In this document: positions 1 through 20,880 of the stretch, in pieces
Layout: the number at the start of each line of letters is the position of its first letter
How positions within the stretch are numbered: position 1 is the stretch's first letter
Assembly: GCA_030562195.1 (NCBI GenBank)
Contig: CM060199.1
Coordinates: 20,976,338 to 21,040,337, forward strand
Origin: Nipponacmea schrenckii
Lineage: Eukaryota; Mollusca; Gastropoda; Lottiidae
DNA: 64,000 nucleotides
Direction of reading: 5' to 3'
Position numbers and translations under genes: made by a program
Notes under the pieces: generated by a model
What the model was told of the DNA's origin: nothing
The model's input: the letters and a program-made list of their open reading frames with translations, nothing else
The model's database searches: none

Positions 1-2
1 TT

Positions 3-3000
3 ACTATTGAGGATGAGCACACACTGCTGCAACTTATGTTGGCATTTTTTGATATAACAGGACTTGTTTCAATCTGGCAGAGAGATCTTCTAGGAATACA
101 CTTACCATTCTTGACTACAAGTTTAGAGTTTGGTCAATATGGACTGTATGAATTAAATCAACTGGATGTGTCAATGGATGAATCAAACATATCTAACCAA
201 AATAGAAAGTACTGTGTTAGTTTATTACAAATCACATCAAATGTCTTAAAAACAGTGTTTGATTTGTTCTCAAATGAATATGCCTTGACTGTTTTAACAT
301 TGTTACGGATCCATTTACAAATTTTACACTCTCATGGAAGTGATTCAAAAAGTCAAATAAAACACCTAAAAAAGAGTATGAAAAACATTCTTAAAGAAGA
401 CAGAAATAGGAATAACTTGATCATTTGGAATGCTTATGTGAAAGTTTTGCAGTTGCTTGGAAAAAATGATGAAGCACTTCACACAGCTGAGTTGGCTTTA
501 ACAATGTCTGCCAAATCTTCTGAACCAACAGATTTAGAGCACTATGGGTCTTTACTAGTGTGTCAATCGTATTGTCAAATTTTATTGAACTTTTCATCCA
601 CCAACCAAAGTACCACTGAATTAAGTCCATCAACCTTCATAAAAATATCAAATTCTGTTAAATGCATTTCAGAAAATATAGCATATGATGTGACTAACAT
701 TAAACAGCTCTCTAGTGTTGAAGTCTTAAAAATAAAACGTAATTATCAATCCATAATAAACAGTTATTTTGCTGATTTATATTCGAAGAAAAGTGAAATT
801 AAATGTTTTTCTTTAGTGACTTTAATCAACTGTGCATCAATTTTCGATTATGTGACATCTGGGTTACAGTCAGCCATGTTTGTGTTTGACAATGCCATAA
901 GTGAAAGTGAGGCCCTCCAATTTTGTGATGTGCTTAAAGAAAATCTGTTTCGAGTTCAGTTGGATATTATTAAATTTCACATGTCTAGATCTACTTTATC
1001 TTTGGAATTACTACGAAGAACGTTAAAGCTGGCGTTAAATGCTTTTCCTAACAATGTGAGATTTTTGAAAGACTTTGTGGAACTAGAAGAACGATCAAAT
1101 ATTTCCTGCAGAAGACGACGATTTTTTGATGCTTCTCTTAAAGATCTAACATCTCCTACACCTGTGATATTTGCTGTATTATCGGAAATGAAAAGACAAC
1201 AACAAGTTAGTCAATCAGGTCAGTTTGAAGTTTTATTGGTTAAAATCCAGCCAAAAGGCACATGGTATCAGTGTTATATTGTGTTTCAGATGAAATCAGA
1301 TCAATTCACCATTTTCCATAAGTTTAAGATTAAGCCTTTCGTTCACTTCAGGCCTTGTGTTCTCTTCTCTGTCATCATCAGGACCAGGCATGGTCACTTG
1401 TATCGATGTATGCTCTGGATGACAAGGACTAGAACATGTGGTAAACTATGCCTACTTCACTTAGTATTGATGCACTATGGTCTAAGGCATGAGAGAGTAG
1501 GTAATAAATGATTAAAGGGAGCTAACTTCATTATTCTACTCAAAGCTTTATATGAGTCTCCAATTAGACCTTTTTTCTTTCCTTGGCAAGCATGAAATTT
1601 TTACTGATTTAGCTACTCCACATAATAATGCCAGTATTTGATTTAGCATTGGCACATTGATGTAGACTATTTTTTTTTTTTTCTTTTCCTAGCAAGGTTT
1701 TCCTCAATTTCATTTTTAAATTCTAATATCAATATCAATTCATGTATTTCAGCTGAAGTTTCCAAGGAAACGGGTATATCAAACCGTATCAGGTCATTAT
1801 TTGAGAGAGGTTTACAATCCCATTATTGTCAACATACACCTTTAATATGGAGACTATATATACATTTTGAGGTAGATATAATGCATTCAATATGTTCCTA
1901 TATCAATGGTAGTGTGATACTCTGACACAAAGCCCTAAATTGATTTGGTGGAATCCATTAGACCAGTTAACTTCATTAAATTATATTATCCTATTATATA
2001 TTATCCAGAAGCTGCCATTTTCAATTGCTCTACTATATGCCATATTGTACTTTTGTAGTCTGTTCAATCACTTTTTTACAATTCCTTTTTATTCCCACCC
2101 CAGATACAACATTTAGGGATTAAAAAGAATTGGTTTACAATATGCATGGAAAGGAACTGAATAAAGTGGATTCATTGATTCAAAACAGTTTGAAGGACAT
2201 TAATATTCCTGCTTCATAATTTCAAGAATAGTGCTATACTTGACCTTCTTTTGATCTTCTTTTTCATTAATATTTATTATCAATGATACTGGTATCACTT
2301 TAAGTAGTATTTGTTATAATTTCAGGTTAAAATGAATCAAACAGAAAGAAGTAAAGGTATTTTCTATAGATCATTACAACAATGTCCTGCAGTCAAAGTA
2401 AGTATCCATCTTTTTGTCTAATTCTAATTTCGTTAATTGGCTAACAATTTAGCATTAAAGGCTTTTTTACAATTGAGCCAAAGCATACACAATCGTTACA
2501 AATAACATTATAAAAGAAAAATAGGGAATACATGATGTATATACTGAATCCTCTATAAAGGGCTTCCCCTGCAACCCGGCATATACAGTGGTTAGAGCGT
2601 TGGTTCTTGACGTCATTTGGTTAGATATGAGTTCTAATCTCAATCGTTGTGTGAAAGTCCGATGACCTTGAATAAGTCATCTTCACTCACAATTCCAGTC
2701 CACTCAGCTGTAAATGGGTAGGGATAATCTGGAAAAGATCAATGCCATGAGGTTTGGCCAAGGACCGGCTGGTAGAAAGGATACCTGTCACAGTGGACTT
2801 GTGGACTTAAATTTTTGTCCTTGTAAAATATAGTTGTTTCTTTCTTTCTCTTTCTTTTAAATTTACATGCAGTGTTAGATATACTGAAACAAGTATTTGT
2901 ATATATTTTTTTGTAACAATAATGATATATCGGGTATTGTGATATTTTTTCTGAATTTGAAGTCTGCTAGAAGTACCTTGTATTATCATTTTAACATATT

Positions 3001-3253
3001 CACCTTAACAATAGTGAACTCCACTGTCAGTGCCCTCTGTTTAATAGAAACTTGTTAACTTTCAACCACCCTAATCTCTATAATTGTTATTGTATTAAAG
3101 GTTCTGTATATGGATGCTATTAAACTATATGGTAATGAAGTATTTCAACAAATGGTGGATCTGATGGTAGAAAAAGAAATAAGAGTTCATTTTCCTACAG
3201 AAGAAATGGATATTTTATTGAATTCTGATTCCATAGACATTGTCACGCCTTGA
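3..3253 (+). CDS. NRDE2: NRDE2, nuclear exosome / RNAi-defective 2 homologue, C-terminal part (5' end outside window)
   Basis: Exons read as 3-1218, 1753-1871, 2326-2397 and 3101-3253, all with GT-AG borders and matching phases (1, 0, 0), ending in TGA. Together they give about 519 residues. The protein is helical and HAT/TPR-like: the first exon holds a repeated helix pattern (for example WNAYVKVLQLLGKNDEALHT), and the last two exons carry the conserved family tail with GIFYRSLQQCP and LYMDAIKLYG, then an acidic EEMDILLNSDS end. NRDE2 proteins are nuclear partners of the MTR4 helicase and regulate the RNA exosome and splicing; this is family knowledge. The frame is already open at base 3, so the window opens inside an exon. 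The open frame after 1218 (to 1511) is intron read-through. A candidate AATAAA lies at 3497-3502. Symbol assigned from C-terminal similarity remembered from vertebrate NRDE2. Confidence 0.85.
2570..2810 (+). mobile_element. tRNA-derived SINE, family 1
   Basis: The head resembles a tRNA: a box-A-like TGGTTAGAGCGTTGG, then a box-B-like AGTTCTAATCT. It is followed by a body shared with antisense copies at 12785-13015 and 24135-24400 and a decayed copy near 7835-7960. It lies in the last NRDE2 intron. The three copies share the tail region around GGCTGGTAGAAAGGAT. Confidence 0.7.
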
Positions 3254-3773
3254 TTATTATTAAAATGCAGTTTCGTGTTTAATTTTGTCTTCGATCAAAT
3301 ACTTCAATTTAGGGATTTCCGTTTTTTTACAAGTGTTTATAAAGATATGACAACATTTTTTTTATGGCAATAGAAAACAATTATTTAAATGAAGTTTATT
3401 ATTCGGTTTCAATGTTCAATTTCATACATCTTCAAGAATGCAGACTGTGGTACAGGCAGATGAAAGCCACACCAAGTATCAAATATTCAAAAGAAAAATA
3501 AAAGGATTGTTAAGATAAGAAGTACATCCCAGTCAAAAATTATAACGATATCATCAAAGTATAAAAATAATTTTATTAAAATAATAAAAAATATTATAAA
3601 ATATATAAAAATTATAGTTTTAAAGTAAATCTATAAAAGGTTGTAGAAATATCAAAAAATTAATTAAAATCAGCTTTCTCAAGGACAGATTCAAGATCGA
3701 CTCAATCATCCTCATAAAATAAGCGAATCTGTCCCTTCAGATGTTGGTCTATAAGTATAACATAAACAAAATC

Positions 3774-4865
3774 TTATTGTAACAATTGTAGAACTGGCAA
3801 TCTTGGTCCAGTATAAATTTTGACTTGGTGCTCTGCTATAGAATGTAACACTTCTAAAGAAGGTCTTTGGATTGGATCAATGGAAGTACATGTCTGTGTA
3901 ATGTTTTGTAAAAGTTTGGAATATTCTCTGCCACATCTTCGAATTTTAGGCTTTGAAAGATCAATATATTTCAAATTTCCATTCAATATCACACTTGGGA
4001 TGGGTGATATTAACTCTTTTATGATGGTTCCAATATTCCATGCAACAGTCTGTGGCACTGCTTCCATTCCTGATAATATTTCAGGAGCAATGAAGCAATT
4101 CTTTATACAAGTGGGATAAGTTAAGCCAGGTGAGTTCTCTGGTAAATATAATAACATATTTTCTAGTTTAATGACTCCCTTGTCATTTATAATGATGTGA
4201 TCTGGTGACCCAAAGCCCCACGCTACAACCCCATTACGTTCTAAAAATAGAAACACTGCTGTCAAACTTTCAATTATGTCCCACGCCAAGTATTCAGGAA
4301 ATGGTGTGTCTTTCAGATATAGAAAATAACTGAAGTTCAAAATGTTCATTAGTGGAAATTCAAGAATATATCCAATGCGATCACCGTCCTGAAACTTAGC
4401 CACACATCTTTGAAGAAACTTGTGCTCCAACACGCACCATTTTTCTATTTTGGTTTTTAACTTGGAAATATCTGCTTGTCCCAACTCTTCTTGACAGCCA
4501 CACATACTACATGTTACTCCGGTTTCTAACTGTTGGTGAACTTTAATTAGCAAATTAGACCCGTCCAAGAGACATGCAGTTGGGTAGACTTGGTGAGTTT
4601 TGTGTTGCAAATGATACGAGAAGTTAAAGTTGTACTCCATGAAGACGTCACCCATGTGCAAGTCCTCAGGAATGCCTAAAGTTGTCAAGTAACGCTTCAG
4701 GGCGCTTGGTAATGGAAGTTTTTCCACAGTAGCCAACTTCTCAAAAACTGATTTCCCATCTTCACACTTCAAAATTGCACGTTTGCACAAACCTTTCAAA
4801 CTTTTTAATCGTGTTAAATCCTTATTAATCACTTTGATTTCCATCAGTTTCGCTGACCGATCCAT
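3774..4865 (-). CDS. Divergent NEK-like protein kinase homologue, probable pseudokinase (intronless)
   Basis: One uninterrupted frame of 363 codons with no introns, unlike its neighbours. The N-terminal 75 residues are basic/helical, then a kinase-like fold can be traced. DGSNLLIKVHQ may be the beta3 strand with its lysine. FLERNGVVAWG occupies the catalytic-loop region but lacks the HRD Asp. VIKLENM stands where DFG is expected. FIAPEIL matches the APE motif, VAWNIGTII matches the helix F motif without its usual Asp, and DPIQRPSLEVL matches the subdomain XI arginine region. A small Cys cluster (CSMCGC) sits near residue 122. The retained scaffold with lost catalytic residues suggests a pseudokinase. 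I do not recognise the orthologue. Convergent with NRDE2, with a candidate AATAAA (minus strand) at 3572-3577, and divergent from SPAST, 189 bp away. It could be an old retrocopy that stayed functional. Confidence 0.75.
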   Translation of the reverse strand: MDRSAKLMEIKVINKDLTRLKSLKGLCKRAILKCEDGKSVFEKLATVEKLPLPSALKRYLTTLGIPEDLHMGDVFMEYNFNFSYHLQHKTHQVYPTACLLDGSNLLIKVHQQLETGVTCSMCGCQEELGQADISKLKTKIEKWCVLEHKFLQRCVAKFQDGDRIGYILEFPLMNILNFSYFLYLKDTPFPEYLAWDIIESLTAVFLFLERNGVVAWGFGSPDHIIINDKGVIKLENMLLYLPENSPGLTYPTCIKNCFIAPEILSGMEAVPQTVAWNIGTIIKELISPIPSVILNGNLKYIDLSKPKIRRCGREYSKLLQNITQTCTSIDPIQRPSLEVLHSIAEHQVKIYTGPRLPVLQLLQ

Positions 4866-5054
4866 GGTTGTAAATCTAATAGTAAAACACGCCCACTTGT
4901 TTGTACACAGTTATGTCGTCACGAAACATAATTTCCACCAATCAAATCCTTCCTTGTAAAGAAATTCCCAAGTATGACGTTTCTAGGAATTCCCTCGCCC
5001 AGAATGCAAAGTAATGTATTGATCGCTTGAATAATATGGCGGCCTTCAGTCAGT
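4866..5054. promoter_or_regulatory. Bidirectional promoter interval between the kinase-like gene and SPAST, with a YY1-like ATGGCGGCC
   Basis: Only 189 bp separate the two start codons, so both genes probably share a promoter. No TATA box is evident. At 5036-5044 the sequence ATGGCGGCC matches the core of the YY1 element, which is often found just downstream of transcription starts in housekeeping promoters. The same ATG begins a short upstream frame described separately. Confidence 0.6.
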
Positions 5055-15341
<10,287 letters not shown>

Positions 15342-15597
15342 AGAATCTAATGTGTTTGTGTCATGTCATTTGTACTTATTAAGTTCATAGAACATTTGTA
15401 CAAAATCTCATTTCATATTTTACCAAATTTCTTTCATATGATTTTTTTCTGTGATTTTAAGGGATGTATTGCTTTTAGTTGAAGAATTTTTTGCAAATAT
15501 TGTATTAACATTGTCTCAGAATAAGAACCATATCAATATCAAATTTTCCAACAAAGGAACATTGTAGTGTGAAATAGCTAAAGGCGTTTAAAACCAG

Positions 15598-15893
15598 TTA
15601 AAGGGATAAAAGGTCTTAAAAGGAACATCAAATTTGAAAATTTTAAACTTGGTCAATAAGAGCTCTATTCATCAGTAAATATACCTGCTGCCATAAATTA
15701 CATAAAAAATAAATAAATATCCAAAAAACTAAGTAATTATCCATAATGCAACTGATTAACGAAATAAGCTGAATACTTTGATTGTTACTTTATGACACCA
15801 GGTAAGTACATGTACACTGATGAATATATACTCATATTGACCATTCTTGAGAACTGAAATTTTATATTTATGCTAAGACACAGTATCTCTTTA
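15598..15893 (+). mobile_element. Palindromic MITE family M1, copy B
   Basis: A full copy running from TTAAAGGGATAAAAGGTCTT to CAGTATCTCTTTA, with the two arms forming an imperfect inverted repeat and TCATCAGTAAATATACCTGC near one end. It starts 257 bp after the SPAST stop codon, so may be part of its 3' UTR. Confidence 0.75.
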
Positions 15894-16632
15894 AGAACTA
15901 AACTAATACTCCAGTGTCAGGTTTGTCTACAATAAAATGTTAATTTGAAGTTGAACATTGTAAATACACATAAGAACTATCTTGTCTTACATCACTTCAT
16001 GTGGCAAATGTAAATTTAAAAAACTGGATATTGGAGAATATAATTTTAAGACTGCATTAGAACGTTTGGGGCCAAACCGAACATTGAATTTTCTTTTGTC
16101 AGAATTAAATTACTTGAAAGTTAACCAGCTATGGATCGTCATCCATTGTTGAATTTAAATTGCATTCTTTCTGTTAATTTTGCCTTATATGGTTCTAAAA
16201 TGTCTCTGCAGTAGTGCTGTAGACCATATCAGAATTACTTATTTACTTGCTGCATAAAGCTGTATATTTTACAAATATATTTAATGTGTTCACTTATTAA
16301 GAAAACTTACACTGCTAAGTCAAATATATGTTTACATGTCTTTAATCATAGTGTTTATGAGCTTACTTAAATGGAAGGTAAAGACAATTTTGAGTCTAAG
16401 TATGAATAAACCTTTCATTGGCACCAGCCAATATTCCTTTTGAAAACTGTTGGTTTTATAATTCTAGAAAAACTTGACTTGTGTATCAGTGTTAAAATTT
16501 CTTTTGTTTTCTCTGTGGTCTTTGTTTTTTATGGACATTTACATTTTGTACAACAAGTGCCAATACAATACTTTGTCTGTCTCTAAATACTTAGATTAAA
16601 ATAACAGTATATAGCTTCAAATCCTACTTAAC

Positions 16633-16902
16633 ATCTTCACAATGTCAAGGTATTATGGACTCTACACATCAGACATTTTTCTTAAATGTAGAAGTTAGTA
16701 AATCCTATAATTTGATTGGATAGTAAGCTACTTTCAGCCAATGATAGCCCTGAAAGAAGAACAGTAAACAATATGGCTGCAGGTGAAATTGATTTCTCTT
16801 ATTAGTTGTATTTACTTGAATTACTGCAGTTGCAAATTTTCATAATGTCAGAAAAGGGCCTTAATTATGTCAAGTTTCGTAATAACCTGACATTGTGAAG
16901 AT
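16633..16902. mobile_element. Putative MITE with 22-bp inverted termini
   Basis: The left end ATCTTCACAATGTCAAGGTA is answered at the right end by the reverse complement of ATCTTCACAATGTCAGGTTA, with two differences. The core of about 225 bp has no coding content. Element class unknown. Confidence 0.5.
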
Positions 16903-18430
16903 ATTCTTCTTTATAATCTATAATATTATGAAGCAATATGATGTCTAGCAGAACCAAAGATCCTTTCTAAAAGGGGTAAATATTTTTACATTAATCTCTG
17001 AAAAGACTGTATTCATTAAAGGTAACATGCCAAGTAGAAATATTTAATTCAATCAAACTAGCAAAAACTTTAATGTTCTTAATTTGTAGAATATCAATGA
17101 TTTGATCATGAAATTTGAATATTACCAACATTAAGTTTATTTGGTATAGTTACTTTAATTTTCTTTATTTATTTGGGATAGTTACTTTAATTTTCTATAG
17201 TATAAGATTTATCTGATATATCTCAAACATTGATTCTGTTCCACAGCCTTTGTCCTTTTAGCTAAACCTATTTTATTAGACCCTGAATGAGTTTGAATTT
17301 GACTATATTTCGATTTTGTTTTCGTTTTACTGCCCTTTACTTGGTAAATTAAGTCAAAATCAACTTGTTACAGATTTAGAGGCCATACAGTTAAGTTACT
17401 TTTGATTTTTATTACAACTTAAAGTAGGCAATATTTTGAAATATATTTTTTGAAATATGGCCTTTATTTTGTATGAATGTTTGTTTATTTGAGAACAGCA
17501 CCTTCCATTTTATTTCTTTAAAAATGATAAAATAATAGATATATATTAAGCAATGTAGATATAAACAAAGTTACCGATTAGCGTCAGTTGATTTGGAAGA
17601 GTGAACATGTCCTGTCTAGTTACTCTTGTCACAGCTTTTACTATACTATTTTATACTAGACAAACCACAAACTACTATAACTAACAGTAACTATCTAGTT
17701 AGCCACATCAGCATCTGCTTCAAGCGAATGTTAGCTTGACATAGACTAAACAAACAAGCATGTACATGCAGCTTCATATGTAACTGAAATCCTTTTATTT
17801 GTTCATGTGAAAAAAATGCTTTAAAATATCCCAAAAAATTTAAAACCTGTTAAATTTCAAGATAATGTAGGTCTTAAGTGTTTATTATTTTAAAAAGGAA
17901 TTTTGTTGTTTGCTCTACCAGTAAATAATGCCTTCTTTGAATAACTTAGCAATTAACAGAATGAAATATCATGGTTATGATTTTTATAAGAAGTTGCTTG
18001 ATTGAGTTCTGCACAATCAAGATTCACGGAATCAACCTGATGTTCAATAAAACAAATTGGAATAGAGTTCAGAACGCTGACAAAAATAGTAGGTGCAGAC
18101 GGAATTCAAAATGTCAGAGAAGGAAATTTTTGAATCTTATATATCTGCTTTAGAATTGAAAAAAACGGAACCTGTTCAGAACTGGCCAATCAAGCATTGT
18201 GTAGGTGCATGGCTATTACTTGACTCTTTTGTAGTATCAATGGTGGATATCTGTATGTTTTGTAGTTAAATAAGAGAAGTAATTGTTATTGATGTAAATG
18301 TAGTATTCCTTAAGTATTTGTTATTATAATATTCCTAAAAGTTGTTATTGTTATATTAAGTTTATTTAGTTTATTAATTCTTGGAACTTAAGACTTAGAT
18401 TTTTAGTGATATCTTACATTTTGTATAGTA

Positions 18431-18785
18431 CAGTGGAACCCTTATAAACCGCATCCTCTATAAACCGGCAACGCCTGTAAACCAGTATGTTTCAACAGTC
18501 CTGACATAATCACTATATAATACATAGGAGATAAACCCTAGTAAACAGCATCCCCTTCAAACTGCAATCAAAATCAAGTCCCAAATAAGTTAATCTAAAG
18601 TTAATTGGTCTCTCTACCGGCATCTGAATTTGTATTAATCCGTTGAGGACATGAAAAATGAATATGACACATGCTAATCAATCACTAATCCACTTAATTA
18701 CGCTTTTATGTATTACCACTGCAACCCTTCCAAACCGGCATTATTCACAGGTCCGACAATCTGCCGGTTTAGAGGGGTTTCACTG
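18431..18785. mobile_element. pogo/Tigger-like non-autonomous DNA transposon (TA target duplication)
   Basis: It begins CAGTGGAACCCTTATAAACC and ends GGTTTAGAGGGGTTTCACTG, each flanked by TA. The CAGTGRAACC terminus, internal AACCGGCA repeats and TA duplication are typical of pogo/Tigger elements. About 355 bp with no transposase frame. Confidence 0.75.
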
Positions 18786-18946
18786 TACTTTAAATTGATA
18801 TTAGGTGTAATATGTATAACACAATTTTGTTGAAAAATAACATGTACTTGAGCCAACAAAATGACATTGGAGAGAATTACAAATAATGCCTCTTATGTCT
18901 AAGAAATATCATCTATATAATGTCCAGATATTACGAACTTCCCACC

Positions 18947-19180
18947 TATACCTTGACTGCAATAGTCACTATACTCATATCAAGAAATGAAGCAATTGGA
19001 TTGGATTGTATGCTAGCGATTATAGATATGTAGAAAGGTTGTAAACATTATTGCTTTTTATTCATATACTCTCTGTCAAGGCCTCTGATTGGCTGAATTG
19101 GCTAGTTTACTATTCAATCAGATTACTAGATTTACGAACCTCCATGATTCAAGAAGGGTGACTATTGCAGTCAAGGTATA
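18947..19180. repeat. 23-bp perfect inverted repeat, putative MITE
   Basis: TATACCTTGACTGCAATAGT continuing to CAC at 18947-18969 is the exact reverse complement of 19158-19180. The arms enclose 188 bp. No target duplication could be fixed, and flanking similarity (TTACGAAC on both sides) suggests that the element may be slightly longer. Confidence 0.55.
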
Positions 19181-20650
19181 AGTAGCAAGTCTGTGATAGC
19201 TTTACATTGTGAAGACGATAAGGTGCTTGTATTCTTGGAACTACATTGAGGCCATCACCATTCAATAGATAGACATTATTCTTCTGCAAAAAATCAAATG
19301 TTCTTTAACAGGTTTTATATTGCAAAAAGGCCTTCACTAATTATTACTTTTACCTCAAAGAAATTAGAAGTATTATAGAAAGCTATAGATAGTATTTGGT
19401 TATCACCACTAGGTAGGCCTATTAACATTACCTGTACCTCTTTAAACATATAAACCACAGCACATAACTTTTATTATTGTTTTGAGCACAATAAAGATTC
19501 CTAAAAAGAATTTTTAAAATTTTGACAATCATTTATAGAATATAGAATTTTATGTCAAAATATTCATCATAGGATTTTTTTCTTTCACTGAAATGACTTG
19601 AATGAAATGACTTGAATGAAATAAACTGAAATGACTTAAAAGTATCAACAAAAACCTTAGATTTGTGTTTCAACAACCATTTTTATAAAGAATCTTTAAT
19701 GCACCCTTTTTTTATATGGCTAAATCCTTAGGCCTACATGTATATAATATGCCTTTGATGTTGTAAACATTGCTATTTGCAGGCAGCATTTGTGTTTTTT
19801 TTCACTTGTTTCATCATATCTAAGAAACATACATGGTTCTTTATAATTCTCTGTATGTATTGTAACTATGAAGATTTATTTATGAAGTAACTAACTTTGA
19901 CAAAACTATTAAAAATGCTGATTGAAATAATAGTGATTTAATATTATGTTATCAAATTTGTTTTTTATTGTCCTGGACTCTATGAAGTCTGTAACTTACT
20001 AACAGAAATAATTACTAAGTCCTTTTTTGGGGGGTCAAATTTGGACAAAAATATGAAAAATGCTGATTGAAATAATAGTAAATTTAACATTTGTTTTTTA
20101 GTCACGGACTTCATCTTCATGAGATTTTGGTGGCTTTAAGCCCAGATGAAATTACAACTATCCATTGGTTTCATAAAATTTGGGCAGCTTATTATGTATA
20201 GGTTGTGATACGCAATTTGTCTTATGGGATGTATTTACATATAAAGAAAAATATCAGTTTTCTAGGAGTAAAAGCTAAGCCATATCACTTATGTTTTTTT
20301 TAATGTTTATGTTTATGTGTTTTGTTTAATTTATTTTTGCCTTATAAACTTTAGGATTAAGAATTTTCACCAACTTGATGGTGTGTTTTGTACAAGAATA
20401 AGTTTTAAGAAAAATAAAAGTAATATATCCTGATGCTAAGTTGAAAGTGTATGAGTTTAAGTCCTGAGTTTTTAAAAGTTTAAAATATAGATAAAAATCC
20501 TAAATCTAACCCAAAATCCTAATACATGTAATTCAGAAACTTTGCCTACAGAGGAGCCTTATATTTGGTTGTGCTAAATTCTATCTAATTTGTATATTTG
20601 GCAGTGCTACATATATATTTAGTTATAACTGCAAAGTGTATACATGTACT
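19181..20650. other. Intergenic stretch, nothing recognised
   Basis: AT-rich sequence with a small direct repeat of GAAATGACTTGAAT near 19590-19635. No splice-bordered frame or known repeat was recognised. Confidence 0.4.
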
Positions 20651-20880
20651 ATGGGTGAGGTCAAATCTCGTATTAGTGTTACGCGGTTAATTTAGTGTTA
20701 TAATACCGTGTACTCTGAGTAATCCAAAATATATCGGGACCGCAAAATAATGTCAGATTAGCTAGAGTGTCGGGTAACTCAGAGAACACTGTATATTAAC
20801 ATGAAGAATAGGTTCAAATTTGTGTTATGTGATGGTGTTAACTAACACAGAACACTTACACGAGATTTGACCTCACCCAT
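20651..20880. mobile_element. MITE with perfect 21-bp terminal inverted repeats
   Basis: The left end ATGGGTGAGGTCAAATCTCG (plus T) is the exact reverse complement of the right end. Similarity between the arms continues, imperfectly, to about 35 bp through AGTGTT. The 230-bp element has no coding content. Target duplication not resolved; superfamily unknown. Confidence 0.7.

Larger units (their letters stand above)
15342..18430. other. SPAST 3' flank: likely 3' UTR, then sequence with no supported gene
   Basis: A candidate AATAAA at 15931-15936 could end the SPAST transcript. The stretch holds MITE copies at 15598-15893 and 16633-16902. No exon-like frame with splice borders and no known domain was seen on either strand. 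A 60-codon frame at 17971-18153 has no recognisable content. Confidence 0.5.

Noticed and set aside
1219..1511. Extension of the first NRDE2 exon to the stop at 1509-1511
   Set aside because: A GT donor at 1219 and a phase-matched acceptor at 1752 restore the conserved NRDE2 sequence; the extension has no family similarity.
2570..2640. Possible tRNA gene in NRDE2 intron
   Set aside because: Same reason: a degraded tRNA-like head of a SINE with two antisense relatives in the window.
3820..4119. 99-codon + strand frame
   Set aside because: It is the antisense shadow of the kinase-like gene.
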